Shown piece after piece: positions 13,904 through 22,434 of a stretch of 28,183 nucleotides of DNA. The notes beneath the pieces were generated by a model, which had not been told where the DNA came from, ran no database searches, and was given only the letters and a program-made list of their open reading frames with translations. A program made the translations under genes and the position numbers. The stretch is from a virus. Every line of letters starts with the position of its first letter. Positions within the stretch are counted from its first letter, which is position 1. The stretch spans positions 1 to 28,183 of the IMG/VR virus record IMGVR_UViG_3300008448_000469; one strand, written 5' to 3'.

Positions 13904-16621
13904 TCAATACTCAATGGAAAACTCCCCTCGCCGCTGTAAAAACGTAATGAGCCAGGTGTACGCGTCCAGCAGGTCATCATGCGCCGTGGCGCCGACGTTG
14001 ATCAGCTGATCGAACAAAGCGTCGAACTTGCGGTACTTATTGAACGTGATTTTCTTGTTTTCTAGCAAACCTAAAGTTCCACGGAAGCGGGCCACCTTGT
14101 CCCCCCGGAACCCTTTAACTTCGTGAATGTGCAGATTGCCCAATTCCCTCTCATTAATAAGGACACGGCGTAGGTCCGCCGCCAGCGAAGCCTGATACGC
14201 AACAGACTCAACAACCAGAGTCACCGTGGAATATGTCGGCATATACGTTCCGTCATGCTGCGTCAAAATCCCCCACTCCAGCAACATATCGCAAAGCAAA
14301 TCGATCTTCTCCAAGTTGCCGATAGAGCGGCACTGGTGCGCATCGATTATGTAGTACTTATCTTTAAGGCGACCACCTAACACAAACGCCGTGTAGTCAC
14401 TTGTTTCATTTTTACTAGCAGACAAGTCGATACCGATAGCCAAACTATCGAACTCCGTAACAACTTCCCCTTTAACCAGCAAGTCAGGCGACACGACCAG
14501 ATCCGATGTCATGACCGGCTGCTGCTGATACTGGTACGCAAAGGCCACGGGGTCCAGCTCTTTCTGACCGAGCAGATACTCAGCGGACCACTGCTCAGGC
14601 CAATAGCTAACAGGTTGTCCAACGTTGTCGTACGTAATCGCTTCCTGTGTTACCTGTTTCCACCCTTTCGACGGCACGAACATCGTCTTATGGATGTCCA
14701 ACGGGTGGAATCGGGTGCCCAGACAGATTGACCGGCCACCTTCAAAAATAATGGGCGCGATAACCGAGGACCAGTTGTTGTTCATTTCGTCCCGAATAGT
14801 CGGGTTGCGAATGTCCGCACTACTTTTAATAGGGTCATCCACGATCACAAGGTGCGCACGTTTAGACGTAATCGAACCCCGAAGACCAGCGGCCCTCAAC
14901 GTAAATTCTTCGTCACCGACCCTAGGGATACCCGCGTAATCGAAGTCAATCGACCAGCCGATGTCGGATTGCATCCCGGACTTCAGCTGAACCTTCGGAA
15001 AAATCTTGCGATACTCCGGCGAGTCAATCAGTTGTCTAATAATGCGACTCTTGGGAATAGCCGTTGCGATGTTGTACGAAACGTAAATAATTTGCAAAGG
15101 CATTCCTGCTGTTGTGTGGCGCCCAATAATCCACGCTGTAAACATGTTCAGCACCGTGGACTTGGCGCTATTTTTGCTCACAACATAATCTTTAATAAGA
15201 AATCGTTCTTGCTGATTACTGACTGTCAAACAACGCACGTCGCTGACGCCAGCAGGCTCGATATTGGTTATAGATCGTACGCAACCCCTATTCGACCGAC
15301 CGGAAGCTGGTCCCAAGTACTTTTTGCTCTTACGTGCGCAATAAAACGGTTTAATATCTGCCGGAAGGCTGACGCTCACACGATAAGCTAAATTTTTACT
15401 TACAATTTTTACCTCATTCTTGTAGTAGTGAGGGTAATAAGGTTTATTAAAACGTACTATTCCGCCTAAAGAACGTACAAGTTCGCTGAATCCTTGAATA
15501 AGTTTAAAGCTAGAACTACCAAAACCCAGTCCCCCTAATCCTTCTGAATTTTTGCCGTGTCCGTTTCTAGTTCCATCTGAGTCAAGTAAACCTCGCAACA
15601 ACCACTCTCGTTGCTCAATGGAACCTCGAAGATACTGCTCCGGAATACTCTTCTCTAAGGAGCTTTTACCGCGCAGGCCCAACTGCTCCAAAACCAGCGA
15701 TACAGCTTTCTTAAAACCTCCCCGCCGACCATCAATAATCGGTTGAGTCGCTCCTTCCGCAAGTTGAATTTGATAGTTATATTTTCGGCACTCGTAAGAA
15801 CGCTCAACTAAAACATTATCTGCAGGCAAAATAGTATTAATAAAATCAGCTATATCCTTATCCGCAGTAGTGATATTAATACTGGTTAGATCTGTGAGAC
15901 CCCCGTCACCTAATAAAATTCCGATGAGGTACGGATGCAGGGGAAGTTCTAATTCAGGGTACTGAACAGCAGAAGTTACAGGTACTTGATAACGCGAGTA
16001 ACCTTTTTTATCCAGCCACGGTTGCTCATCAGGTAGAGCTTGGCGAACAGTTCGCGTCACTCCCGTGCGCCAGTTACCTCGAATCCCCGTGGTTACTAGG
16101 GTTCGGATTTCCTGGAGAGTGGTGGTGCGGTAGTCGCCCTTTGCATTTGTCCCTAAGCGGCGTACGTCAAATCGATGTGAGTCATCACACAACATCGAGG
16201 TTCCGTCAGAAAAAGTCACCTTAAACACGGGAACTTCCCCGTAAGATGGCGTATCTAAAACGGTTGTTGGCAGTCCATCATCACCGTAAACTGTATCTCC
16301 TGTCTTGATATCTTTAAGTTTCACCCATCCTGTAGGTGTTGCAACTTCGGTATCGGGATGTAAAGGTCCCCTAGGGGCCAGAATATCAAGGTTAGGGCCA
16401 GCAATATCTAATAAGTACCTATTGCTCTCACCTGTAATCAGGTGATGATGCCACTCCAGCATGTGCTTAGCCGGAGGCTTGTCTATTAACGTACAGAACG
16501 TCTGAAAGTCATCAGCAGCTTTAGTGTAAATAGAGTCAATAGAACCAACTCTGTTTTCTTGCGCACGCAGAGCACGCACTTGAGCCCCACGGCGATAAGC
16601 AAAAGTTTCCCGACTGGGCAT
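13904..16621 (-). CDS. terL: Terminase large subunit with intein
   Basis: A 905-residue precursor; removal of the intein (residues 86-484) leaves 506 residues, normal for a large terminase. The N-extein ends LDILAPRG and the C-extein begins SAKSTVLNMF, so splicing restores the Walker A motif APRGSAKST. The ATPase domain continues with Walker B LVIVDDP at 591-597 and a coupling region SICLGTRFH. The nuclease domain has AIGIDLSASKNETSDYTAF (catalytic Asp732) and a C-terminal HDDLLDAYTWL with the last acidic residues. The enzyme cuts concatemeric DNA and pumps it into the prohead through the portal. ATP hydrolysis should be impossible before splicing. Confidence 0.93.
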   Translation of the reverse strand: MPSRETFAYRRGAQVRALRAQENRVGSIDSIYTKAADDFQTFCTLIDKPPAKHMLEWHHHLITGESNRYLLDIAGPNLDILAPRGPLHPDTEVATPTGWVKLKDIKTGDTVYGDDGLPTTVLDTPSYGEVPVFKVTFSDGTSMLCDDSHRFDVRRLGTNAKGDYRTTTLQEIRTLVTTGIRGNWRTGVTRTVRQALPDEQPWLDKKGYSRYQVPVTSAVQYPELELPLHPYLIGILLGDGGLTDLTSINITTADKDIADFINTILPADNVLVERSYECRKYNYQIQLAEGATQPIIDGRRGGFKKAVSLVLEQLGLRGKSSLEKSIPEQYLRGSIEQREWLLRGLLDSDGTRNGHGKNSEGLGGLGFGSSSFKLIQGFSELVRSLGGIVRFNKPYYPHYYKNEVKIVSKNLAYRVSVSLPADIKPFYCARKSKKYLGPASGRSNRGCVRSITNIEPAGVSDVRCLTVSNQQERFLIKDYVVSKNSAKSTVLNMFTAWIIGRHTTAGMPLQIIYVSYNIATAIPKSRIIRQLIDSPEYRKIFPKVQLKSGMQSDIGWSIDFDYAGIPRVGDEEFTLRAAGLRGSITSKRAHLVIVDDPIKSSADIRNPTIRDEMNNNWSSVIAPIIFEGGRSICLGTRFHPLDIHKTMFVPSKGWKQVTQEAITYDNVGQPVSYWPEQWSAEYLLGQKELDPVAFAYQYQQQPVMTSDLVVSPDLLVKGEVVTEFDSLAIGIDLSASKNETSDYTAFVLGGRLKDKYYIIDAHQCRSIGNLEKIDLLCDMLLEWGILTQHDGTYMPTYSTVTLVVESVAYQASLAADLRRVLINERELGNLHIHEVKGFRGDKVARFRGTLGLLENKKITFNKYRKFDALFDQLINVGATAHDDLLDAYTWLITFLQRRGEFSIEY
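15170..16366 (-). other. Intein with LAGLIDADG endonuclease domain inside terL
   Basis: A 399-residue intein in the Walker A loop of the terminase. Splicing block A: PLHPDTEVATPTGWVKLKDI at its start. Block B: TFSDGTSMLCDDSHRFDV with the conserved His (intein residue 64). LAGLIDADG motifs: LIGILLGDGGL (147-157) and LLRGLLDSDGT (256-266). Block F: VSDVRCLTV with Cys379. Block G: DYVVSKN followed by Ser. The first residue is Pro and not the usual Cys or Ser, and the penultimate residue is Lys and not His. The F-block Cys suggests a class 3-like mechanism. Boundaries are set by comparison with the Walker A consensus and have not been tested. Confidence 0.9.
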
Positions 16622-16675
16622 GTCAGTAAATTGACAGTGTTGCTATATTACTCGTATCGAAATGATACTCCAGGA
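16622..16675. promoter_or_regulatory. Divergent control region between terL and GT4 gene
   Basis: Only 54 nt separate the start of terL (minus) from the GT4 start (plus). It holds the inverted repeat TGTCA-N6-TGACA (16621-16625 and 16632-16636), which includes a consensus -35 TTGACA at 16631-16636 for the plus strand. A -10 at proper spacing is weak (TATCGA near 16655); a TATATT at 16644 is too close. AGGA at 16672-16675 is part of the GT4 ribosome site. The dyad could be an operator that affects both directions, by inference only. Confidence 0.4.
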
Positions 16676-17848
16676 ATGGCGAAAATTCTTTGGTACGGTG
16701 ACGTTTGTAGTAATACCGGATTTGCGCGTGTAACACATAGTGTGCTGGATCATCTCAGTAAAGAGCACGAGGTGACCGTACTGGGAATTAACTACGCAGG
16801 AGATCCGCACGACAAAACTTACAAAATTTACCCGGCGTCCACGATCCACTGCCCGGATCGATTCGGCATACCTCGTGTCACCGAGGTCATCGAAAAAGTG
16901 TGCCCTGATGTTGTTATCTGTCTAAACGACATCTGGGTTGTCAACCAATTCTGGGAGCGATGCCAGTTCCTTAAAGACAAACACAAGTTCAAATTTATTG
17001 CCTACTTCCCCATCGATAGCGAACGCTATTACCCCGACATGCTGCGGAACATTCCGCACTGGGATCTAGCCATAACCTTCACCGTTGGCTGCGCTCACCG
17101 AATTCTGGCGCACAAAATTCCTGCCGCAAAGCTGGGAGTGCTGCCGCACGGCGTAGACACTGGGAAGTTCAGCCCCGTGCCCATGGAGGAAGCTCGCGCA
17201 AAATTAGGACTCCCAACCGATAAATTCATCGTTTTCAACGGCAATAGAAACCAGCCCCGCAAACGAATCGACCTGACCATTCAGGCATTCGCGCAATTCG
17301 CGGAAGATAAACCTGATGCCATGTTGTACCTGCACATGGGGGCCAAGGACATGGGATGGGACATCATTCCCCTGTTTAAGCGCGAGATGGAGCGGCGCGG
17401 AATCGACGACAACAAGAAACTGATTTTGACTTCAGAGCAAATTAACTACATGGATGCTCCCCCAGACGAACTCCTTAACACCATCTACAACGCGTGCAAC
17501 GTCGGCCTCAACACAGCTGATGGAGAAGGCTGGGGCTTAGTTAGCTTCGAACACGCAAGTTGCCGCAAGCCTCAAGTAGTACCCAATCACACAGCTTGCG
17601 CTGATATCTGGGACGAAGCAGCCATGCTCGTCGATATCGCCACGTGGATCACGGATAAGGATCGAGGCGTCGAGCGCGGACTAATTGATGTAAATGATGC
17701 CGTTCGCTGCTTAAACGAGTTGTACTACAACAAAGAGACTTACGACGAAGTGGCAGCAGCATGTTTTGCTGTAACTCAACGTCCTGAATACCGCTGGGAA
17801 ACCGTTTCGGCTGGTTTCTCGGCCGCTGTACACGATCTTCTTTCTTGA
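16676..17848 (+). CDS. GT4-like glycosyltransferase (GT-B fold)
   Basis: A protein of about 390 residues from ATG at 16676 (preceded by CAGGA); the frame is open further left to 16559 but that part lies in terL. The N-terminal domain starts MAKILWYGDVCSNTGFARVT, a glycine-rich start of a Rossmann-type domain. The C-terminal domain has FNGNRNQPRKRIDLTIQAFA and the EX7E motif in GEGWGLVSFEHASCRKP, which binds the nucleotide-sugar donor in GT4 enzymes. It likely transfers a hexose from a nucleotide sugar. It forms a two-gene plus-strand unit with the GH130-like gene, 3 nt apart, inserted between terminase genes transcribed the other way. Confidence 0.85.
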   Translation: MAKILWYGDVCSNTGFARVTHSVLDHLSKEHEVTVLGINYAGDPHDKTYKIYPASTIHCPDRFGIPRVTEVIEKVCPDVVICLNDIWVVNQFWERCQFLKDKHKFKFIAYFPIDSERYYPDMLRNIPHWDLAITFTVGCAHRILAHKIPAAKLGVLPHGVDTGKFSPVPMEEARAKLGLPTDKFIVFNGNRNQPRKRIDLTIQAFAQFAEDKPDAMLYLHMGAKDMGWDIIPLFKREMERRGIDDNKKLILTSEQINYMDAPPDELLNTIYNACNVGLNTADGEGWGLVSFEHASCRKPQVVPNHTACADIWDEAAMLVDIATWITDKDRGVERGLIDVNDAVRCLNELYYNKETYDEVAAACFAVTQRPEYRWETVSAGFSAAVHDLLS

Positions 17849-17851
17849 TAT

Positions 17852-18931
17852 ATGAACTACACTCACAGGTTTCTACACGCATACAGCAACGTTCTGTTTC
17901 CGATCAAACGCTCAGAAACAGGCGTATCTAGTGTGTATGCACAAGCTGAGAACTTAAACGGGTCCTTCACGCGCATCCTCTACGGACTGCCTGAAGGTAA
18001 CGTCGCTAACTTTAGCCCCAGCGTCGTCAAGCACAACAACAAAACTTACATCGCGTGGCGCTCACAGCCTGAGCCTTTTGGCTTCAGGCATGACATGAAA
18101 TACTTCTATCTGAATGGGCAACCTACAGATATCTACATCGGAGAGCTGGCGGATGACTGCACAATCGTCGGCACGAAGAAACTGCGTTCTAAGAAACACA
18201 GACTGAGTTACGAAGATCCCCGCCTATTCGTAGGTCCCGATAAAAACTTGTACGTACAGTTTGTCGCATCTACGTACGCCAGCAAATACGACAACAAACC
18301 TGACAAGTTGTTCAACAGCCCGAAGGTAGTTGTCTGCGCAGTCGACGAAACTTTCGAAGCTGTCCAAGCTGCGATTCCGCCAATTGGCAAAAACCTTGTT
18401 AAAGGTGAAGCCGAAAAAAATTGGTGTTTCTTCAGCCGGGATAACGAACTTAACTGTTTGTACTCCACGCGTCCGTTAGTGATTGAGCGGGAAGCAAGTG
18501 AAACAATCACAATCAACACGGATGTACTGGAGACCGTAACCAACGGTGCCCCAACCTTCAGTTCGTTGCCCCCTATTAGTTTGGGTTACGGGCATCTGGT
18601 GTTTTATCACTGGAAGCACATGGCTATAACCCCTACAGGGCAAAGCTATCTGCTGTATCACCTAGGCGCTTACATCCTCGACCGAGACTTTACCAAAGTT
18701 CTGTACGTCGATAAAGCTCCATTGCTCACAGGTTCTTTGAACGACCATGTGATCATCTGGACGGATTACGCAGGAAATCCAGTTTCGAACCAACCTGCCG
18801 TAATGCTGCCTTTCGGGGGTTACATCGAAAATACCGAGCTTGTGTTGTCTCTAGGTGTCAACGATGCGTTCATGGGGATCCTTCGGTGCCCCCTTGAAAC
18901 CATCATGAGTCGGATGGAGCGAGTCGCTTAG
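17852..18931 (+). CDS. GH130-like glycan phosphorylase/hydrolase family protein (beta-propeller)
   Basis: A 359-residue protein that appears to be a five-bladed beta-propeller of the kind seen in GH130 and related glycan-active proteins. Motifs include FSPSVVKHNNKTYIAWRSQ, LSYEDPRLFVG (the EDPR box that holds the acidic residue in GH130), and GEAEKNWCFFSRDNEL. GH130 enzymes act on beta-mannosides; related phage and bacterial proteins may only bind or transfer. It begins 3 nt after the GT4 stop, so it is coupled to it. Its stop overlaps the stop of the convergent minus-strand gene (CTTAGG at 18927-18932). Confidence 0.72.
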   Translation: MNYTHRFLHAYSNVLFPIKRSETGVSSVYAQAENLNGSFTRILYGLPEGNVANFSPSVVKHNNKTYIAWRSQPEPFGFRHDMKYFYLNGQPTDIYIGELADDCTIVGTKKLRSKKHRLSYEDPRLFVGPDKNLYVQFVASTYASKYDNKPDKLFNSPKVVVCAVDETFEAVQAAIPPIGKNLVKGEAEKNWCFFSRDNELNCLYSTRPLVIEREASETITINTDVLETVTNGAPTFSSLPPISLGYGHLVFYHWKHMAITPTGQSYLLYHLGAYILDRDFTKVLYVDKAPLLTGSLNDHVIIWTDYAGNPVSNQPAVMLPFGGYIENTELVLSLGVNDAFMGILRCPLETIMSRMERVA

Positions 18932-19458
18932 GACTTCTCCTCGCGCTCCATCGTCGACCACACAAGCAGCGACGAATCCTCAAGCAAAGCTTGGATTCCG
19001 GGCTGACCGTCAAAGGTTTGCATCAGCTCCCTTAAGCAACGGTCAGCCCCCGCAAGCAGAAGCCCACGGCGATCAAGACCGTCTGAAATAGACCGAACGG
19101 CTTGGATGTGCGACCGCAACTCTTTCTGCAGCGCAGAGACTTTGGTTGCAGCAGTAGCGTAGTCCAGCATTCCGGTGAGGGTCATGCTGCGGACATTTTG
19201 AATGTCTGTCTGCAGACTGTCGATCTCCATAAGAAGAATCTTACGAAGATCTTCTTTGGGATACTTTTCCTGTACCCACGCGGTTAAATCAGAAATGCTG
19301 CCAGCAAAACCAGGCGTAAGAAATCGAGCGTACAGATAAGCCTCGATATCGCTAGTTGCATTCTTTGCATAAAAGACAAACGCATCTTTTTGCGATTTTT
19401 CTAGCGACTCAAGCCAACCGGCAACCGTCGTCGGATCTCCAATAGTGGTTTTCATCAA
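18928..19458 (-). CDS. Possible terminase small subunit
   Basis: A 176-residue soluble protein beginning MMKTTIGDPTTVAGWLESLE. Residues 38-70 could form a helix-turn-helix (AYLYARFLTPGFAGSISDLT), and 75-125 a long helical or coiled-coil part (LLMEIDSLQTDIQNVRSMTL), a layout seen in small terminase subunits, which recognise phage DNA and form a ring. Its place before terL in transcription order supports this, although the glycan cassette lies between. It overlaps the previous gene by 4 nt. There is no direct motif that proves the assignment; a general virion adaptor is possible. Confidence 0.5.
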   Translation of the reverse strand: MMKTTIGDPTTVAGWLESLEKSQKDAFVFYAKNATSDIEAYLYARFLTPGFAGSISDLTAWVQEKYPKEDLRKILLMEIDSLQTDIQNVRSMTLTGMLDYATAATKVSALQKELRSHIQAVRSISDGLDRRGLLLAGADRCLRELMQTFDGQPGIQALLEDSSLLVWSTMEREEKS

Positions 19459-20171
19459 GCAAATGCCGCTTGGCCAGCCAGAGCCAGACCCGCACCGTAC
19501 CGCTTGAGGGCTAGTTGACCCTCCGTGGCGGCACGCTGCTTAACTAACTCGTTTCGAGTTTGTTCTTGTTGCTGGCGAATACCCAAGTTGGTGGAGCCAA
19601 TACTCGTAGCGAGCAGGTTTTTACCTTGCTGTGCTGTTTGACCCGCTGCGGCTAAGGAGGCTGCAGTCGGATTCAACAAACTAGCCTCCCCCGTCAACGT
19701 GCCGGCAGCTAAATTCGCGGCAGCCGTGGCGTAGTTCTTAGCCATATTACCGGCTGTTTCAATGCCTAGAGTCTCTGCAGCTAGACGCCCCTTACCGGCA
19801 AGATCCTGTAAACCAATGGCACTGCTGGCGTACTGAGAAGCAATACCCGCCAGTTGACCCGCAGCAGTCTGATCTTTCTGCAGAGAATTTTTAAATTGGT
19901 CGTACGCAGACTGACCAGCAATTTGGGTCTCTGCCCCTTCCGCCTGAAGCCACGGTTGCAACATGGCGCCGTAGCGGTACTGCTGCATAGTTAGGGGGAC
20001 TTGTCCCGCCGCTAACTGTGCGTACAGAGCAGCTTGATCTTCCAGACTTGGTTGCTGAGTTCGTCCCCCTCCGAAGGCTCCGATCAGAGAACCGATACCG
20101 CCTGCAGCGGCTCCAGCACCACCTAGAAGTGTGCCGATATTTGCTAAACCAGCCAGAGCAGGAGCTGCCAT
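19455..20171 (-). CDS. Ala/Gly-rich probable internal virion or ejection protein
   Basis: A 238-residue protein starting MAAPALAGLANIGTLLGGAG. Residues 1-35 are hydrophobic and Gly/Ala-rich, a possible membrane-active segment with GxxxG spacing. The rest is a long series of Ala/Gln/Leu helices (LLATSIGSTNLGIRQQQEQT) with almost no Cys or Trp. Such composition is typical of phage ejection or internal core proteins, such as T7 gp14-type proteins. It is one of three adjacent proteins of similar style (19455-21698). Function inferred from composition and position. Confidence 0.6.
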   Translation of the reverse strand: MAAPALAGLANIGTLLGGAGAAAGGIGSLIGAFGGGRTQQPSLEDQAALYAQLAAGQVPLTMQQYRYGAMLQPWLQAEGAETQIAGQSAYDQFKNSLQKDQTAAGQLAGIASQYASSAIGLQDLAGKGRLAAETLGIETAGNMAKNYATAAANLAAGTLTGEASLLNPTAASLAAAGQTAQQGKNLLATSIGSTNLGIRQQQEQTRNELVKQRAATEGQLALKRYGAGLALAGQAAFA

Positions 20172-20172
20172 A

Positions 20173-21006
20173 TCAAGCCTTCAGTTGAAAAGAGCCACCG
20201 ATAGCGCCCTGAGCAGCTTGTGTGCCCTTGGCGAGAACATCAGCCATAGCGGCATTAGGCTGTTGCGCAGAAATAAAGGCTTGTCCTAGGAGCGCTTGAG
20301 ATAGCAAGTTAGTCTGCATGGTTGCTTTCTGCAGATCAGTCCACTGCTTAATGCGCTCCAGTTCGACTTCGCGCTTATAACGCTCCCTAGATTTCTCAGC
20401 ACCCAGAGCTTGGCTGATCGTGCTGGTAGCGACAAACTGACGGATAGCTTCGTCAGTGCGACCTTTTAGAAACTCAGGACTAAGAGATTTTTCCAGTAGT
20501 TTCTGCAGATTTTCAAATCCGGGCTCTTTGCCAGAAGTTTGAACTTGTGCAGGATACTGTTCGGTAGCGATATCCCCAGGTGTGCCCCACCCTTGCGTGG
20601 CATCGGGAATTCCGCCAGCAGGAGCAGGAGGCGCGGAGCCAGCTTCAGCTTCCCAATCTGCAGTAACAGGAGGAACAGCTGTGCTGCCGGCGGGAACACC
20701 AGGAGAACCAGGAGTCGGAGGCTTAGGAGCCCCTTTAATCTCAGGAAACTTAGTGGGGTTTGCTTGGCGAAGCTTTAAGTAAGTATCTACAGATTGATCG
20801 CCGTAATCTTCACCGGCATAAACTTTAAAAGGCTTGCCGCCCAAGATAGACGTTACTGTTCCCACGGGGCGACCGGATGCTTCGTCCTCCTTATTCTTCG
20901 AAAGCATTCCGTATCCCAACTCCGTAGCTGCGGACAGCACATTCAGCGCAGGATTAAATGCGCCGGCAAATCGCATGACATTTCTGACATCATTAAAATC
21001 CGGCAT
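20173..21006 (-). CDS. Pro-rich linker plus helical virion protein, unknown
   Basis: A 277-residue protein. It begins MPDFNDVRNVMRFAGAFNPA; residues about 90-160 form a Pro/Gly/Ala-rich linker (PKPPTPGSPGVPAGSTAVPP), and the C-terminal part is helical (EKSRERYKREVELERIKQWT) with Ala/Gln-rich end. It overlaps the upstream gene by one base and sits 1 nt from the downstream gene, so all are translated together. The style fits an internal virion or head-tail protein; no family recognised. Confidence 0.6.
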   Translation of the reverse strand: MPDFNDVRNVMRFAGAFNPALNVLSAATELGYGMLSKNKEDEASGRPVGTVTSILGGKPFKVYAGEDYGDQSVDTYLKLRQANPTKFPEIKGAPKPPTPGSPGVPAGSTAVPPVTADWEAEAGSAPPAPAGGIPDATQGWGTPGDIATEQYPAQVQTSGKEPGFENLQKLLEKSLSPEFLKGRTDEAIRQFVATSTISQALGAEKSRERYKREVELERIKQWTDLQKATMQTNLLSQALLGQAFISAQQPNAAMADVLAKGTQAAQGAIGGSFQLKA

Positions 21007-21698
21007 CAGACTGCCCTCGCAAGCTCAGTGAGCGTATTAGCTGCTTCAATTTTATCTCGGAAGGCAATATTCTTGATCGCTGAATCCAGCAAGTTGGAAG
21101 CTGCTCCGTACTGAGACTGAAGTCGCTGACTCTGAACTTCGCCCAGTGAAGTTACTTTCTGAGATTCGACTTTAGCTTGAGCGTCAGCTAGAGCGCGGAT
21201 CTTTTCTTTCTGAATGCCTGCTTGCGCTTCAGCTAAACGAGCAGCATAGTCGTATTCTTTCTCAGCGCGAATACGAGCAATCTCTCGTGCAGTGAGACTT
21301 TGGGCTTGGGCTTCTGTAAGAGCCGCTTGTCCGACAAACTGCCCATCAACAAATCCGCCCACGAGTTCTTCGCGAGTCGGAACGGGGCGAAGTTTATCCC
21401 CTAGGCCGGGGATCATCCCCAGTAAGTTGCGCTTCAGCTCCTCCCCAGCAAGATACTGCTCAGCCGCAAGCTGCGAACTAGGAGATGTGAAGTAGTTACT
21501 GCGACCCATAGGGTCTGCCGTCTGGTAACTAGACGGACCCATAGCCCCGCCGCCGGGGCCGAAAATTAATTTTTCAGCGCCCTGAGCTGCGACATTTGCT
21601 ACAAGGTTGGCAATAATTCCTTCCAGTACTGCATTACCGCCAGCAGCAGCGGCAGGAGCAGCAACAGGAGCAGCGGCAGCGAGAGCGGGGAGAGCCAT
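21006..21698 (-). CDS. Ala-rich N-terminus with long coiled coil, virion protein candidate
   Basis: A 230-residue protein. Residues 1-40 are an Ala-rich hydrophobic stretch (MALPALAAAAPVAAPAAAAG) followed by a Gly-rich turn (FGPGGGAMGPS). Residues about 125-200 are a strong coiled coil (LTAREIARIRAEKEYDYAAR, then AGIQKEKIRALADAQAKVES). The pattern is close to that of its two downstream neighbours and may reflect a set of proteins forming an internal core or ejection complex. No known family recognised. Confidence 0.6.
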   Translation of the reverse strand: MALPALAAAAPVAAPAAAAGGNAVLEGIIANLVANVAAQGAEKLIFGPGGGAMGPSSYQTADPMGRSNYFTSPSSQLAAEQYLAGEELKRNLLGMIPGLGDKLRPVPTREELVGGFVDGQFVGQAALTEAQAQSLTAREIARIRAEKEYDYAARLAEAQAGIQKEKIRALADAQAKVESQKVTSLGEVQSQRLQSQYGAASNLLDSAIKNIAFRDKIEAANTLTELARAV

Positions 21699-21931
21699 TA
21701 GTACCGATCAGGCCGATCGAAAGAAGTACCCGATTGGGGTTTCTTCATATAGTTTATCGCATCCTCTTGTGGCTGCATTGATGCCCGTTGTTCTTTCTGT
21801 TGCGCTGAAGGATGTGAAGCTGTTTGTGGAAAATTAGACTCTAAGTACAGTCTCAAAAATTCATCAGCCGCAAGATCCGGAGCATCTTTGCGAACGTCGT
21901 TTTCAAGCAAACGATGCTGAATGTTGTTCAT
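21698..21931 (-). CDS. Small polar protein, unknown
   Basis: A 77-residue protein beginning MNNIQHRLLENDVRKDAPDL, with a short helix (AADEFLRLYLESNF) and a Gln/Ser/Pro-rich, probably disordered tail that ends SGTSFDRPDRY. It shares one base with each neighbouring gene. It is probably an accessory protein of the same virion module; function unknown. Confidence 0.6.
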   Translation of the reverse strand: MNNIQHRLLENDVRKDAPDLAADEFLRLYLESNFPQTASHPSAQQKEQRASMQPQEDAINYMKKPQSGTSFDRPDRY

Positions 21932-22434
21932 CAGCCCAGCTCTTGATAACGAATCGAGGGGGGAATCGATGAATTAGAGGGGGCATTCAGCAAAGAGTAC
22001 TGACCGCCGTAACTAGGCATGTCGTACTCCGCAGGACGCTGACGGCTCAGATACTCCCCACCTTCATTAGCCTGGTTAACCATCTGATCGACAAACTGCA
22101 GGAACATCTGCTGCATTTGAGGATCGCTGATAAGCAGCTCGATCAAGCGCTCAACTTCACCTTCATCTTCAGATGAAACCACGCCTGCAGTAAGGCGGTG
22201 GGCGAGTTGATCCCGAGCTTCAGGCTGAGAAACCCGTGGCTGCGGATTGAGCGAGCGAGTAGCGGAAGTATTAAGGCCGTCTCCCTCAAAACCCGGCATG
22301 GGCGCCGGAGCTTTGTAGTACGAACGAAGCACAGCAGCAGTCATTGGTGTTGCTGCAGCGCACTCAGCGGGGGTCTTAGGAACCGGAAGACCCAGCAGCC
22401 GAGCAGCTAGTTCATAATCCTGAGGGGCAAACAC
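21931..22434 (-). CDS. Unknown protein at head of virion module
   Basis: A 167-residue protein starting MFAPQDYELAARLLGLPVPK. The N-terminal third is compact and contains a Pro-rich segment (KAPAPMPGFEGDG); residues 90-125 form an acidic amphipathic helix (EDEGEVERLIELLISDPQMQ, then QMFLQFVDQMVNQA); the C-terminus is Ser/Pro/Tyr-rich. It overlaps the regulator gene by 23 nt. No family recognised; a head-tail connector or chaperone role is possible from location. Confidence 0.6.
   Translation of the reverse strand: MFAPQDYELAARLLGLPVPKTPAECAAATPMTAAVLRSYYKAPAPMPGFEGDGLNTSATRSLNPQPRVSQPEARDQLAHRLTAGVVSSEDEGEVERLIELLISDPQMQQMFLQFVDQMVNQANEGGEYLSRQRPAEYDMPSYGGQYSLLNAPSNSSIPPSIRYQELG

Noticed and set aside
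14852-15391. Plus-strand frame of 179 codons in terL and intein
   Set aside because: It is antisense to conserved terminase and intein motifs, with no domain or ribosome site.
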